64,000 bases of DNA, taken from an uncultured Myxococcales bacterium (GTDB taxonomy: Bacteria > Myxococcota_A > Bradymonadia > UBA7976 > VGTA01). Position 1 is the first letter of the stretch. Each line of letters begins with the position of its first letter. The position numbers and the translations under genes were made by a program. The stretch spans positions 22,044 to 86,043 of the forward strand of contig CAKZRU010000098.1 of NCBI GenBank assembly GCA_937146725.1. The letters run 5' to 3'. Positions 8,707-17,017 of the stretch are shown here, piece by piece. The notes under the pieces are model-generated. The model did not search any database. It was not told where the DNA came from and saw only the letters and a program-made list of their open reading frames with translations.

Positions 8707-10187
8707 GGTTTAACCTGTCCTTTAATTTGCCCCTGTTCACTATGAGGAAAACGATGACCGGGTTTAAGCGTATTACCTTGCCCAGGATATACATGGACAA
8801 TCGGTCGTTTTTTTCCACTGAGCTGCTCTTGGATTACAGAGAGCAAAAGTGGATTTGGCCCCTGACCCTGCTCGTCAAGCAAGATAGAGTTCATACCTTT
8901 TTGAGCAATCAGCTTTAATTCAGATCCCAAAGTATCGATGTTATTTGAAAAACTTTGTGTACTACTCAATTCTCGAAGTGCGCCAACAATTTGTGCCAAC
9001 CCTTTTTCTCCATATTCTTTTTTAAGATGTTGAATCAAGACTTGATCTTGGCTGAGTGCCTGCCAAAAATGCTTGAGTAAAACTTTACTCTTAAGTTTTT
9101 GGTTAAGGTGAGCGAGTACTTGTTGGGCTTCTTGTGAAGCCTGTGGCCATTCTTGGCTGAGACTGCCATAGACTTGCTTGGCTAGGTCTATGCCACCACC
9201 TTTGGCTGATCGAATGACGATATTTTGTGCATTCTTACGAATACTAGAGCATATCTTTGAGTCACCTAGCTCAAAAAATGAACCTAAAACACCACTCAGA
9301 CTCGTGGGATCTATAATGCTTGCAACAGAGAGTGCGCAATAGCCCATATCTATACTAAAGGCGCCTTGTTCCCATTCGTCATTGATTGTTTTAGAGGTAT
9401 TTTTACTAAACTCTTTGCTTCCCATCCATACGCCTTTGCCAAGTTCCTTAAAGATTTGCTTCCAGCGGACATTTTTAAAAGCTAAAGCGCCTAAGTTGCC
9501 TAGAGCTTGATCATTTTCAAGGGCCTTTGAAAGCTCGGTTAAGTTAACTCTAGCTGCGATTTCGATCATAAAAGCCTGTTTTAAATGATCAATGAAAACA
9601 GGGTCTTGTATTAAACGAGTTGTCAGGTCACTTGGTAATGAGTTGGCGAGTTTTGTTTTAATGTTAGGCCAAAAAGCAAACCAAGATGCTTGGAGTCTTT
9701 CTTGGCTCTTTTTCATCTCCTTTTGTAGGTTTTGCCCTCTTGCGGAATAGAATAGGTCTTGGATAAGAAGTTCTACCGATGGCGCTTGAACTCTTAAACT
9801 AAATTGAGTTTCACTTTTGAGTAAGTATTGGGCCGCTTCCGGAAATAGTCCTAAAACTAAACGACTTTGCCCTTGGTCTTGAATGAGTTTTTGGCCCAAA
9901 CCAACCAACTTTAAATGTGGTTTTACCTGATGAACTGCGACCCGTTGCGGTGATTCAGCAAGTTGCTCTTGTTCGCTTTTACTTAGATGTTGTGCATCGA
10001 CTTCCACTTGAATCAGTTGTGATTGCCCCAGAGGAGTGCGAATGAACAAAGTTGAGTTCAGAGAAAAAAGCTTTGGTAAAGCGAGAGCAGTCATAAAAAG
10101 AGCACTTAAAATAATCAGTACTATTGTGATTTGATAAGTAAGACCTCTCAACTTAAACAGACTAAACCATAATTTGAATTTAGACAT
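8703..10187 (-). CDS. Membrane-anchored protein of the Mla-like operon, possible degenerate MCE protein
   Basis: First gene of the operon; 494 residues with one N-terminal membrane helix (about 20-42) and a long soluble, presumably periplasmic part. MlaD and other MCE proteins have this topology and sit beside MlaFE genes. Residues of about 90-135 (a V-G-L-G turn, then strand-like segments ending in F-S-L-R-V) could be a divergent MCE domain, but the match is weak and is inference. The rest is helical with a Gly-rich stretch. The C-terminus is proline- and glycine-rich. AGGAG precedes the ATG at 10187. The stop overlaps the next start by four bases. A profile search for MCE (PF02470) would decide. 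Confidence 0.75.
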   Translation of the reverse strand: MSKFKLWFSLFKLRGLTYQITIVLIILSALFMTALALPKLFSLNSTLFIRTPLGQSQLIQVEVDAQHLSKSEQEQLAESPQRVAVHQVKPHLKLVGLGQKLIQDQGQSRLVLGLFPEAAQYLLKSETQFSLRVQAPSVELLIQDLFYSARGQNLQKEMKKSQERLQASWFAFWPNIKTKLANSLPSDLTTRLIQDPVFIDHLKQAFMIEIAARVNLTELSKALENDQALGNLGALAFKNVRWKQIFKELGKGVWMGSKEFSKNTSKTINDEWEQGAFSIDMGYCALSVASIIDPTSLSGVLGSFFELGDSKICSSIRKNAQNIVIRSAKGGGIDLAKQVYGSLSQEWPQASQEAQQVLAHLNQKLKSKVLLKHFWQALSQDQVLIQHLKKEYGEKGLAQIVGALRELSSTQSFSNNIDTLGSELKLIAQKGMNSILLDEQGQGPNPLLLSVIQEQLSGKKRPIVHVYPGQGNTLKPGHRFPHSEQGQIKGQVKP

Positions 10188-10243
10188 ATTTCTCCTAAAT
10201 GAAGCTTATAAATAGGAAGCAGGGACTTTCATTGACCATATTT

Positions 10244-10263
10244 ATCTTAGATATACTTAAGAT
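10244..10263. promoter_or_regulatory. Candidate operator, imperfect palindrome in divergent promoter region
   Basis: ATCTTA and TAAGAT are separated by eight bases, midway between the divergent starts of the Mla-like operon (10187) and the Fur-family gene (10353). Fur-family proteins bind AT-rich palindromes, so autoregulation or control of the operon is possible. The site does not match a Fur or PerR consensus exactly. Confidence 0.3.
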
Positions 10264-10352
10264 CGCTAGAAGAATACTTGCCAAGTCAATAGGGCTTATC
10301 TAGAATACAAAAACTTAAGCTTTCTTTTTAACTTGTCACTTTTAGGTTTTTT

Positions 10353-10781
10353 ATGAATATTAATCAAGACGAAGCGCGAGATTTGCTCAAGCAACATGGC
10401 TTGCGAGCCACAGCGCCACGCCTTGCTGTACTAACAGTTCTTTCGGAATCAAAAACGCCACTGTCATACAGTGATATGCTTGATCGATTGCAAAACAGCC
10501 CATGGGATCCTACAACGGTTTATAGAAACTTAATTAAACTCAGTGAAAGTGGCTTAGCAACAATCGTAAGCAGAGTCGAAGGGATCAGTCGTTATGCCTT
10601 GGTTAACGAGCCAGGAGACAAGCATAAGCATCCCCATTTTGTCTGTGATGACTGTGGGCAGATCTCTTGTTTACCAGAGGAGTTAAGTGCAGCAATGTCC
10701 ATTGACGGAGATTGGGCCAAGTCCATTGCCGGTGCCGCCCTTCAATTACGCGGAGAGTGTCCCAAGTGCTTAGTCCCTTAA
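10353..10781 (+). CDS. Fur-family metal-dependent transcriptional regulator
   Basis: A 142-residue Fur/PerR/Zur-type protein. The N-terminal winged helix contains L-R-A-T-A-P-R and the recognition helix D-P-T-T-V-Y-R-N-L. The dimerisation part has the metal-binding H-K-H-P-H-F-V-C followed by C-D-D-C, and a second C-P-K-C near the C-terminus for structural zinc. Which metal or peroxide it senses cannot be told; the gene differs from Fur in a shorter C-terminal region. It is divergent from the Mla-like operon, with 165 bases between the starts. Confidence 0.92.
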   Translation: MNINQDEARDLLKQHGLRATAPRLAVLTVLSESKTPLSYSDMLDRLQNSPWDPTTVYRNLIKLSESGLATIVSRVEGISRYALVNEPGDKHKHPHFVCDDCGQISCLPEELSAAMSIDGDWAKSIAGAALQLRGECPKCLVP

Positions 10782-10810
10782 GTTGACCCAAAAGCTAAGT
10801 TCTTGATTGC

Positions 10811-11782
10811 CTAAAAAGCACAGCGACAAATCGCCAGACCACCTCTTGTCCCACAGTCTCTTGTGCTTCTGCTCTGACAAGTTATAGAAGATGCAGTCCA
10901 AGCAGCTGTGCAACGTCCCCTAGCCTGCTCGCAAAACTCATCACAATCTTGGTAAGATAGCCAACCCAAGCCCCATAAAAGATCCACTTGATAGTTGCAA
11001 TCCTGCGAGTTAGGTAAAGCATTACCACAGAAGCGAGCATCACTGATTTGTGGGCAAGATGCATTAGGTCCCATACGATTCATACATTCCCCGCTGGCAG
11101 TACACACTCCATTTCCATTATTACAAGCCTGTCCGGGCGTTGGAGTTAAGCTTGCTTCTTCTTGCCCTGAACACCCTTCCATCGTCACACACTCTGGTAA
11201 ATTGACTGTGGCAATAATTTCCTCCTGTACTGAACAAGCATCTTGAACATCACTCAAGCAACTTCCTTGCTCACAGAGTTGCTCTTTGGGAGTATAACTC
11301 ACTTGAATACAAGCCGAAACTCCTCCGGGACTTACTTCTTTTCTGAACTCATTAAAGCGAGAGCACTCAGGAATGGGACAACCTCCTACTTGATCATCCA
11401 CTTGAATTTGACCATTAACACAACTTTGGCAGGGCGCTAAGCCAATATTGGCGCTACATTCGTCAAAGCCTTGGTCAACTAAAGGGCCTTGGTCAACTAA
11501 AGGGCCTTGATCAACTAAAGGGCCTTGATCTGCTAAAATACTTTGATCTGAGCTATCCAAGATCATGTCATCTATAATCACTTGTCCACCTTGTACCCAT
11601 GGGTCGGAAGGTGTAGGAATCCCGGCGGATTGGTAGCCAGAACTTGGGTCAGAGATCGGCGAGCAGCCTTCATCTTCTTCAAAGCAATCGAACTGAGAAA
11701 AGTCAGTACAAGCATGAGTCATCAGTACGCAAACACATATAAGTAGATGATTGACTGTAGAATGATACTTAGATGTAGGCAT
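10811..11782 (-). CDS. Cys-rich lipoprotein with VDQGPL repeat
   Basis: A 323-residue predicted lipoprotein: hydrophobic N-terminus, then M-T-H-A-C as a lipobox-like site near residue 25. A Pro/Ser/Gly/Asp-rich linker follows with three copies of V-D-Q-G-P-L. The remainder holds many cysteines, including C-Q-S-C, and ends in C-R-C-A-F, as in extracellular disulfide-stabilised proteins. No family recognised. Convergent with the Fur gene, with 29 bases between the stops. It shares its plan (lipobox, acidic repeat tether, Cys-rich domain) with the gene at 1-1570. Confidence 0.8.
   Translation of the reverse strand: MPTSKYHSTVNHLLICVCVLMTHACTDFSQFDCFEEDEGCSPISDPSSGYQSAGIPTPSDPWVQGGQVIIDDMILDSSDQSILADQGPLVDQGPLVDQGPLVDQGFDECSANIGLAPCQSCVNGQIQVDDQVGGCPIPECSRFNEFRKEVSPGGVSACIQVSYTPKEQLCEQGSCLSDVQDACSVQEEIIATVNLPECVTMEGCSGQEEASLTPTPGQACNNGNGVCTASGECMNRMGPNASCPQISDARFCGNALPNSQDCNYQVDLLWGLGWLSYQDCDEFCEQARGRCTAAWTASSITCQSRSTRDCGTRGGLAICRCAF
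11469..11530 (-). repeat. 18-bp tandem repeat (VDQGPL)
   Basis: Three near-perfect 18-bp units plus a partial one encode V-D-Q-G-P-L in the linker after the lipobox. Confidence 0.9.
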
Positions 11783-12099
11783 GAAAGATCCGACTAATAT
11801 AAATAGTTATAAGCCTTACTAAACACTTTTTCGGCTTATCAATGAGCTATGAGTCTTAAGACTAAATATAAACATAGCATAGCCAACAAACGCAAAAAAA
11901 GCTGTTGATGAATTGTTTCTTGGGCTTTTCTATGGATTTCGATTTAAAGGTTATCATTTTAGAGTTGGACCAGAGATTTAGGCAAGAACTGCCTCAATTT
12001 TAAGAAATCAATGGACGTAACCGTCCGACCACCCAAAACCAAAAGCCAGTAGGCCTATACCTATCAGAAAACAGGCAGTCTAAAAACGACTAGGCTAAA
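11783..12099. other. Intergenic stretch with a possible IS66 end
   Basis: No open frame of note. It contains the promoter side of the Cys-rich lipoprotein, AT-rich DNA, and at 12013-12026 a GGACG-TAAC-CGTCC hairpin that may overlap the end of the IS66 remnant. Confidence 0.5.
12017..12026. mobile_element. Candidate terminal sequence of the IS66-like remnant
   Basis: GTAACCGTCC lies about 75 bases beyond the transposase stop and reads inwards toward it. IS66-family ends typically begin with GTAA followed by a GC-rich run, so this could be the surviving end. No matching inverted copy was found near 12865-12990, consistent with loss of the other end. Confidence 0.35.
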
Positions 12100-12864
12100 C
12101 TAAGCCCAAGCGTGACTAATACGGTCAGTTGAAGACTGCCATTGGGTAGGTAATAAGCTCCGAACCTCAGACATGGGGGTGGTTTGAACCCGCAGAAGTA
12201 CATCCGAAAGATATTCTTCGGGATTGATGCCACACAAGCGGCAGGATTGAACTAAAGACAGAACCACAGCGTAGGATTCTCCACGGCCTGCACTCATGAA
12301 CATGGACGTTTTTCGGGCTAGTGCAACTCTGCGAAGCAGTCTTTCGGCATGGTTGTTGTCTAAAGGGATGATGGGATTGGTTAAAAACTGAGTCAAAGCT
12401 TCCCATTGGTTCAAAGCATACTTGATTGCTTTACCAAGTGGTGATTTAGGAGGTATTTGTGGGTTCTTTCTGTCTAGGATTGCTTTGAGTTCTAACATGA
12501 TGGGCTGACTTTGCTGTTGCCGAACTTCTAAGTGCTGTTCGGTACCCTCAAGCTTTTGACGCTTTACTTCAGCTTCAATGCGATATAATGAAGCGATTAA
12601 ATCAATGATTTCTTTTGACTCATCAGGTGCTGTAACAAAGGCTTCCACAAAGTAACGGCGGGCATGCGCCATACAGCCCACTCTGGTCCAGTCTTCAAGT
12701 TGAGCGACTTTGTTGTAGCCAGCATAACCATCAGTCATGAGAATCCCATTCGCATTTTTTAAAAGCTTTCCGAAGCGGAATCCCAAAGCGGCTCCATTGA
12801 TCTGCTTGCCGGCTAAAAGGAATAGCATCATAAGCGCAAAAGTGGCTATTAGCTTTTTATTCAA
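12100..12864 (-). pseudogene. IS66-family transposase, 5'-truncated remnant
   Basis: The readable part resembles the C-terminal half of IS66 TnpC: D-G-Y-A-G-Y near the N-terminus, a C-M-A-H-A-R-R-Y-F segment, and I-P-L-D-N-N-H-A-E-R, which holds the catalytic Glu of the DDE triad, followed by the usual C-terminal domain. Full TnpC is around 500 residues; here similarity begins only near 12770. The upstream codons have a TTG start and an apparent hydrophobic signal-like stretch but no Shine-Dalgarno, with an in-frame stop just before, so I take them as junction sequence. The N-terminal zinc-binding region, the first catalytic Asp and the accessory tnpA/tnpB genes are absent, so it cannot be active. 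Confidence 0.85.
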
Positions 12865-12992
12865 GGCTTTGTCAGGGTATGCGCTAAGAACCCTCGATCA
12901 TGCTCAATTAAATCTCAACTCACTCAGTGCATAACATAAAGAGCTGAGTATTTGCTTTGAGCTAAGAACTAAGCTTCATCTACTGAGACGAT

Positions 12993-13325
12993 CTATTGAG
13001 AAATTGCTGCCCATAAACGTGAGCTACGGTTACCTGAACGACAGTACGCTAAAATCTTACCCTCATTGGCTTGCTCAACAGCGTTGGCAAAGTCGGGTAC
13101 CATTTGTGGGTCGGGCATAGAGGGATTAAAAGGCACGAAAAAGAACTTCATACCTGCCGCTTCAGCACTTGCTTTAATTGTATCAGCACTGGGTTGACCT
13201 GGATCCTCGCCATCTGGTCGATTGCAAATCACTGTGCCAAAACCTTGTGCGGCAAGTTCTGCCATTTCATTGGCTTGAACTTGACCACAAACAAAAACTC
13301 GATCACTTAGTTGACTTAAATTCAT
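12993..13325 (-). CDS. DUF442 phosphatase-like protein (Blh N-terminal domain type)
   Basis: A 110-residue protein of the DUF442/TIGR01244 family, related to dual-specificity phosphatases. It has the P-loop C-R-S-G-N-R (C95 to R100), matching CX4R-type active sites, and N-R-P-D-G-E earlier. In other bacteria this domain is fused or adjacent to a persulfide dioxygenase-type metallo-beta-lactamase in sulfide-detoxification operons (Blh). Here the MBL gene lies 45 bases upstream in the same direction, which supports a role in persulfide or sulfur handling. Start ATG at 13325 with AAAGG upstream. Confidence 0.88.
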   Translation of the reverse strand: MNLSQLSDRVFVCGQVQANEMAELAAQGFGTVICNRPDGEDPGQPSADTIKASAEAAGMKFFFVPFNPSMPDPQMVPDFANAVEQANEGKILAYCRSGNRSSRLWAAISQ

Positions 13326-13370
13326 GTGACTTACCTTTCACGGTAAAAAAACATTAGTGTTTTATATTGA

Positions 13371-14243
13371 TTAAAGCGCATTTACAGGGACTTTAAGGAA
13401 TACTTGACCCTGTTCATCTGCTTCGGGCATATGTCCTGCACGAATATTGACTTGAATTGCAGGAATAATCAAGCGAGGCATATTGAGAGTAGCATCACGC
13501 TCGCTACGCATTTTAATAAACTCAACTTGATCCTTGCCCTCGCCTACATGCAGGTTATTAGCCTTTTGTGCACCAACTGTGGTTTCCCATGCATAGACAT
13601 CACGTCCCTTGGCTTTATAGTCATGACCCACAAACATACGTGTCTCCGGTGGAAGCGCTAAGATCTTTTGTACAGAGGCATAAAGTGTTTCAGCTGAACC
13701 GCCTGGAAAATCACAGCGAGCCGTACCAAAATCAGGCATAAACAATGTATCACCTACAAACAAAGCATCTCCTGCCAAATAACTTACGCACGCAGGCGTA
13801 TGGCCCGGCGTATACATGACCTCTACGGTCATTTCACCGATCTTAAAAGTTTCACCATCGCTAAACAGATGATCAAACTGAGAACCATCTCTTAAAAAAT
13901 GCTCATTTTCATTAAAGACATTACCAAACACGCCTTGCACTTCACGAATATGCTCGCCAATGGCAATTTTACCCCCGAGTTCCTTTTGTAAATAAACCGC
14001 TGCAGATAGGTGATCAGCATGTGCATGCGTTTCGAGAAGCCATTCTATTTCAAGATTATTTTCCTTAACAAAGGTAATGATTTCATCTGCAGATTTAGTA
14101 AATGTACGGCCCGCTGCATAATCAAAATCAAGAACAGAATCTACAATGGCCACCTTATTGCTTTGAGGATCTTTAACCACACTGGTTACTGTGTTGGTTA
14201 CATTCTCAAAAAATACAGTGACTTCTGGCTTAACAATACTCAT
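13371..14243 (-). CDS. MBL-fold persulfide dioxygenase-like protein (ETHE1/Blh type)
   Basis: A 290-residue metallo-beta-lactamase-fold enzyme with T-H-A-H-A-D-H-L (H73, H75, D77, H78), further ligands in T-P-G-H-T and G-D-T-L-F, and V-G-H-D-Y near residue 205. Family relatives oxidise glutathione persulfide to sulfite and glutathione with a mononuclear iron. The ATG at 14243 has a strong AAGGAGA. Co-directional with the DUF442 gene downstream. A glyoxalase II role is less likely because of the longer C-terminal region ending in a V-N-I-R-A-G-H-M-P motif typical of the Blh group. Confidence 0.9.
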   Translation of the reverse strand: MSIVKPEVTVFFENVTNTVTSVVKDPQSNKVAIVDSVLDFDYAAGRTFTKSADEIITFVKENNLEIEWLLETHAHADHLSAAVYLQKELGGKIAIGEHIREVQGVFGNVFNENEHFLRDGSQFDHLFSDGETFKIGEMTVEVMYTPGHTPACVSYLAGDALFVGDTLFMPDFGTARCDFPGGSAETLYASVQKILALPPETRMFVGHDYKAKGRDVYAWETTVGAQKANNLHVGEGKDQVEFIKMRSERDATLNMPRLIIPAIQVNIRAGHMPEADEQGQVFLKVPVNAL

Positions 14244-14540
14244 AAGAGTCTCCTTTTCTATAATCTGAAATCGATCTCATCATTAAAGTAATTTATGTCA
14301 CAACTATGTGGTTTCAATTTTAACTTTGCATCTGTTGTGCCAAAAATAGATTCAGCTTTCATTTTTTTAAAAAAACTAAAGCTATCTATAAATTAATCTT
14401 AAAAAACAAAAACATAGACAAATAAGGTCGACAGACACTAAATTTAAAACACTCTGTTCAATTCATCTTTTATAAGACAACTGAAATAAACATGAAACTA
14501 ACATGAAACAAATATACTTTTTTGGATGGTGTAGATGAAA
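14244..14540. other. AT-rich intergenic region upstream of the MBL gene
   Basis: No gene seen. It must contain the promoter of the MBL-DUF442 operon; poly-A/T runs are common around 14355-14420. No clear operator was recognised. Confidence 0.5.
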
Positions 14541-15974
14541 CTATCGCATCATAATCCGATATTCTACATCCTCCAAACTTGCCCCCTGACGAGCCAACTC
14601 ATCCTGTAAAAAAGGTCCAAGAGTATCTAAAACTAAGTAGTACTGTTGACGAGGCAAAGGCTGAAACATGAGTCTCACCACTTCAAAGTTGGTTCCAAGA
14701 TTGTAATTATCTTGGCAAGCAAGAGGAACATAAGTCGCATTACAATCGGTGGTGACACTAAGAGTAATGGGTAATAATACACCGTTAACGGAGACTGAAG
14801 CATTTAACTCAAAGGGTTGCATAAGGTCTTGCTCAGTCTCGTAAATAAACACAACTTCTGAGCCTTCATCCACGCCTAAGCGACCATCATCAATCACAAG
14901 ACATCCGGATTGAGCTCGCCTAAGTTGTGATGCACTTGCTAAACCATTGGCTGTGACAATTGCTTGCTCATAAGGAATAGGGCTTTGGCAAGAACTTACT
15001 CCATTATCCCGAGTACACTCTCTTTGTATGCAAAGCTCACCCTCCTGACAGTCCCCATCAAGATTACATAGTCCTTGTGGTAAAGAAATACAGCTGAGTT
15101 CATTGCAATAGCTCAGCCCATAGCAGTTAGCAGCACCGGCTTCTCCCTCACAGCATTCAGAAGCCATTGCTGCTGCACTTTCATCAATTACTTGATCACA
15201 GTCATCATCATAGCCATTACAGATTTCAGTGATTGAAATAGGGCTAGTAGTCCAAATCCCTTCTTGGCACTCATCATAGCCACAGGTTGCTCTTTGCCTG
15301 TATTCTCCGTTGGTACACCCAGGATCAACATTGACTTGCACATTTAAAAGGTCTCCTAGTTCGCCATCACTCACACTGAAGATAAGCATATAGGTTTGAC
15401 CCCCTTGTGCAACACTAGGCGTCCAAGCAAGACTTTGGTCATTCGGATTAAAAACTGCACCATTAGGCAAACTACCAGCCGTATAAACCAAGGATTCAGG
15501 GTTGTCATCCATGGCGGAAATCGTAAAAGAAATTAACTCACCAACTTGAGCTCTTTGACGCCTAACAGGGTTAAAAACAGGAGGCTGATTAGTATCTATT
15601 TCAGTACCACCTAAACCGGTATCGGCCACATCTGCATCCATTACTTCTATATCCATACCGGCGACTTCGGCATCAATCACCTCCATATCCATACCGGCGA
15701 CTTCGGCATCAATCACCTCCATATCCATACCGGCGACTTCGGCATCAATGATCACCATATCTAAAAGCTCGGCATCGCTCATTTCATCCGGTATCATATC
15801 AGAGTGATTTGGAGAAGCTCGTGCATCCAATATCTCTGTTATGATGCCTCCACTTGGGGGGTCTATCAGGACTTGATCATCACTATCACAGCCGGTGCTG
15901 AGTATGTTCAAGCTAATACATAGTGCTACAAAATACAGGCGACTAACAATAAGCCCAAAGTTTTGATGAATCAT
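14541..15974 (-). CDS. Lipoprotein with He_PIG and MopE-like metal-binding motifs
   Basis: A 477-residue predicted lipoprotein with lipobox L-S-T-G-C near residue 29, followed by D-S-D-D. An acidic linker holds three copies of a 12-residue repeat (M-D-M-E-V-I-D-A-E-V-A-G). Then comes one He_PIG-type cadherin-like domain (N-Q-P-P-V-F-N-P through G-E-L-G-D, about 160-250), a Cys-rich stretch, and a MopE-like motif C-N-G-Y-D-D-D-C-D. The C-terminal 150 residues look beta-rich. MopE-type motifs bind metal in methanotroph and myxobacterial surface proteins; binding here is inference. Divergent from the BtpA-family gene, 112 bases apart. Confidence 0.82.
   Translation of the reverse strand: MIHQNFGLIVSRLYFVALCISLNILSTGCDSDDQVLIDPPSGGIITEILDARASPNHSDMIPDEMSDAELLDMVIIDAEVAGMDMEVIDAEVAGMDMEVIDAEVAGMDIEVMDADVADTGLGGTEIDTNQPPVFNPVRRQRAQVGELISFTISAMDDNPESLVYTAGSLPNGAVFNPNDQSLAWTPSVAQGGQTYMLIFSVSDGELGDLLNVQVNVDPGCTNGEYRQRATCGYDECQEGIWTTSPISITEICNGYDDDCDQVIDESAAAMASECCEGEAGAANCYGLSYCNELSCISLPQGLCNLDGDCQEGELCIQRECTRDNGVSSCQSPIPYEQAIVTANGLASASQLRRAQSGCLVIDDGRLGVDEGSEVVFIYETEQDLMQPFELNASVSVNGVLLPITLSVTTDCNATYVPLACQDNYNLGTNFEVVRLMFQPLPRQQYYLVLDTLGPFLQDELARQGASLEDVEYRIMMR
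15649..15756 (-). repeat. 36-bp tandem repeat, 3 units
   Basis: Three 36-bp copies that are identical except at their last bases encode a 12-residue acidic repeat in the tether after the lipobox; the bordering sequence on both sides contains degenerate copies. The near-perfect identity suggests recent expansion. Confidence 0.93.
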
Positions 15975-16086
15975 AATTTACACAACCTTTTTATAAGGAT
16001 TAGGTCACTTTTATAGTAAAAGAGATCACTCATAAGTAAAAGTAAGTTCATACGTTCTAGCTCATCAATCACCAGAAAGCTAAAAA

Positions 16087-16977
16087 ATGAGTCAAACATC
16101 TACTCATACTAATCCCAATACTGCACATAAGCATAATGCTACTCAAATAAATCATCAACCGAACATACTTAGAGTTAACCCAAAGTTTATTGGCGTTGTT
16201 CACTTAAGCGCTTTACCGGGAGATGCTCGGGCAAATACAAGCTCTTTTACCCCTTGCTATCAAAAAGCAATCGCTGATGCTCAAGCATTGATTGACGGAG
16301 GGGTTGACGGAATCATTGTGGAAAACTTTGGTTCGGCTCCTTTTAATAAGGGCACCAAAGATGATCCTGCGCCAGCCCATCAAATTGCAGCTCTAAGCGT
16401 GGTTGCCACTCAAATCCGTACTCTTGCGCCTCATATTCAATTGGGCATCAACTGCTTGCGTAATGATGCTCTATCAGCTTTAGGGATTGCGAGTGCAGTC
16501 GGTGCTGACTTTATTCGTGTCAATATTTTAAGTGGGACCTATGTCACCGATCAAGGTGTTATCGAGGGAGAAGCCGCACGCGTTTTGGCTTATCGTCGTC
16601 AGCTACATGCTGAACATATTAAGATTTTTGCTGATATTTTAGTAAAACATGCATCACCTTTAGCCCCCTTAAGCGCTGAGCAGGCTTGCTTAGATACTTG
16701 GAAACGAGGCGGTGCTGATGCTCTCATCGTGTCTGGAACAGGAACCGGCGCACCGGTGGATGCGTCCTTATTACACAAGGTCCAAAATGCAGTAAATGGA
16801 GGTGTACCCATCTATATTGGCTCTGGATTAAATATAAATAATATTCAATCCTTAGCACCACTTGCATCCGGCGCGATTGTGGGAACTTCGCTAAAAGAAA
16901 AGGGTGAGCTAAGTGCCCCTGTATCTGCTCAACGAGTACATGACATGAAGCAAGCCCTTAAAGTATATTGGTCTTAA
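16087..16977 (+). CDS. BtpA/SgcQ-family protein
   Basis: A 296-residue TIM-barrel-type protein of the BtpA family. Features: V-H-L-S-A-L-P-G-D near the start of the domain, G-V-D-G-I-I-V-E-N-F, an F-I-R-V-N segment, a D-A-L-I-V-S-G-T-G-T-G phosphate-binding-like loop and G-S-G-L-N near the C-terminus. BtpA is linked to photosystem I stability in cyanobacteria, but most bacterial members have no proven reaction. The first 25 residues are polar and Asn/His/Thr-rich, outside the domain; a later start is possible but no better Shine-Dalgarno is visible. Convergent with the next gene, 40 bases between stops. Confidence 0.9.
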   Translation: MSQTSTHTNPNTAHKHNATQINHQPNILRVNPKFIGVVHLSALPGDARANTSSFTPCYQKAIADAQALIDGGVDGIIVENFGSAPFNKGTKDDPAPAHQIAALSVVATQIRTLAPHIQLGINCLRNDALSALGIASAVGADFIRVNILSGTYVTDQGVIEGEAARVLAYRRQLHAEHIKIFADILVKHASPLAPLSAEQACLDTWKRGGADALIVSGTGTGAPVDASLLHKVQNAVNGGVPIYIGSGLNINNIQSLAPLASGAIVGTSLKEKGELSAPVSAQRVHDMKQALKVYWS

Positions 16978-17017
16978 AGGCTTAGTCCATGAATTAGGTT
17001 ATAAAATAGCGTTTGAC

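Noticed and set aside
12740..12864. Signal-peptide-like start of the IS66 frame
   Set aside because: Begins with TTG without a ribosome site and an in-frame stop lies just upstream; likely junction sequence rather than a real exported protein.
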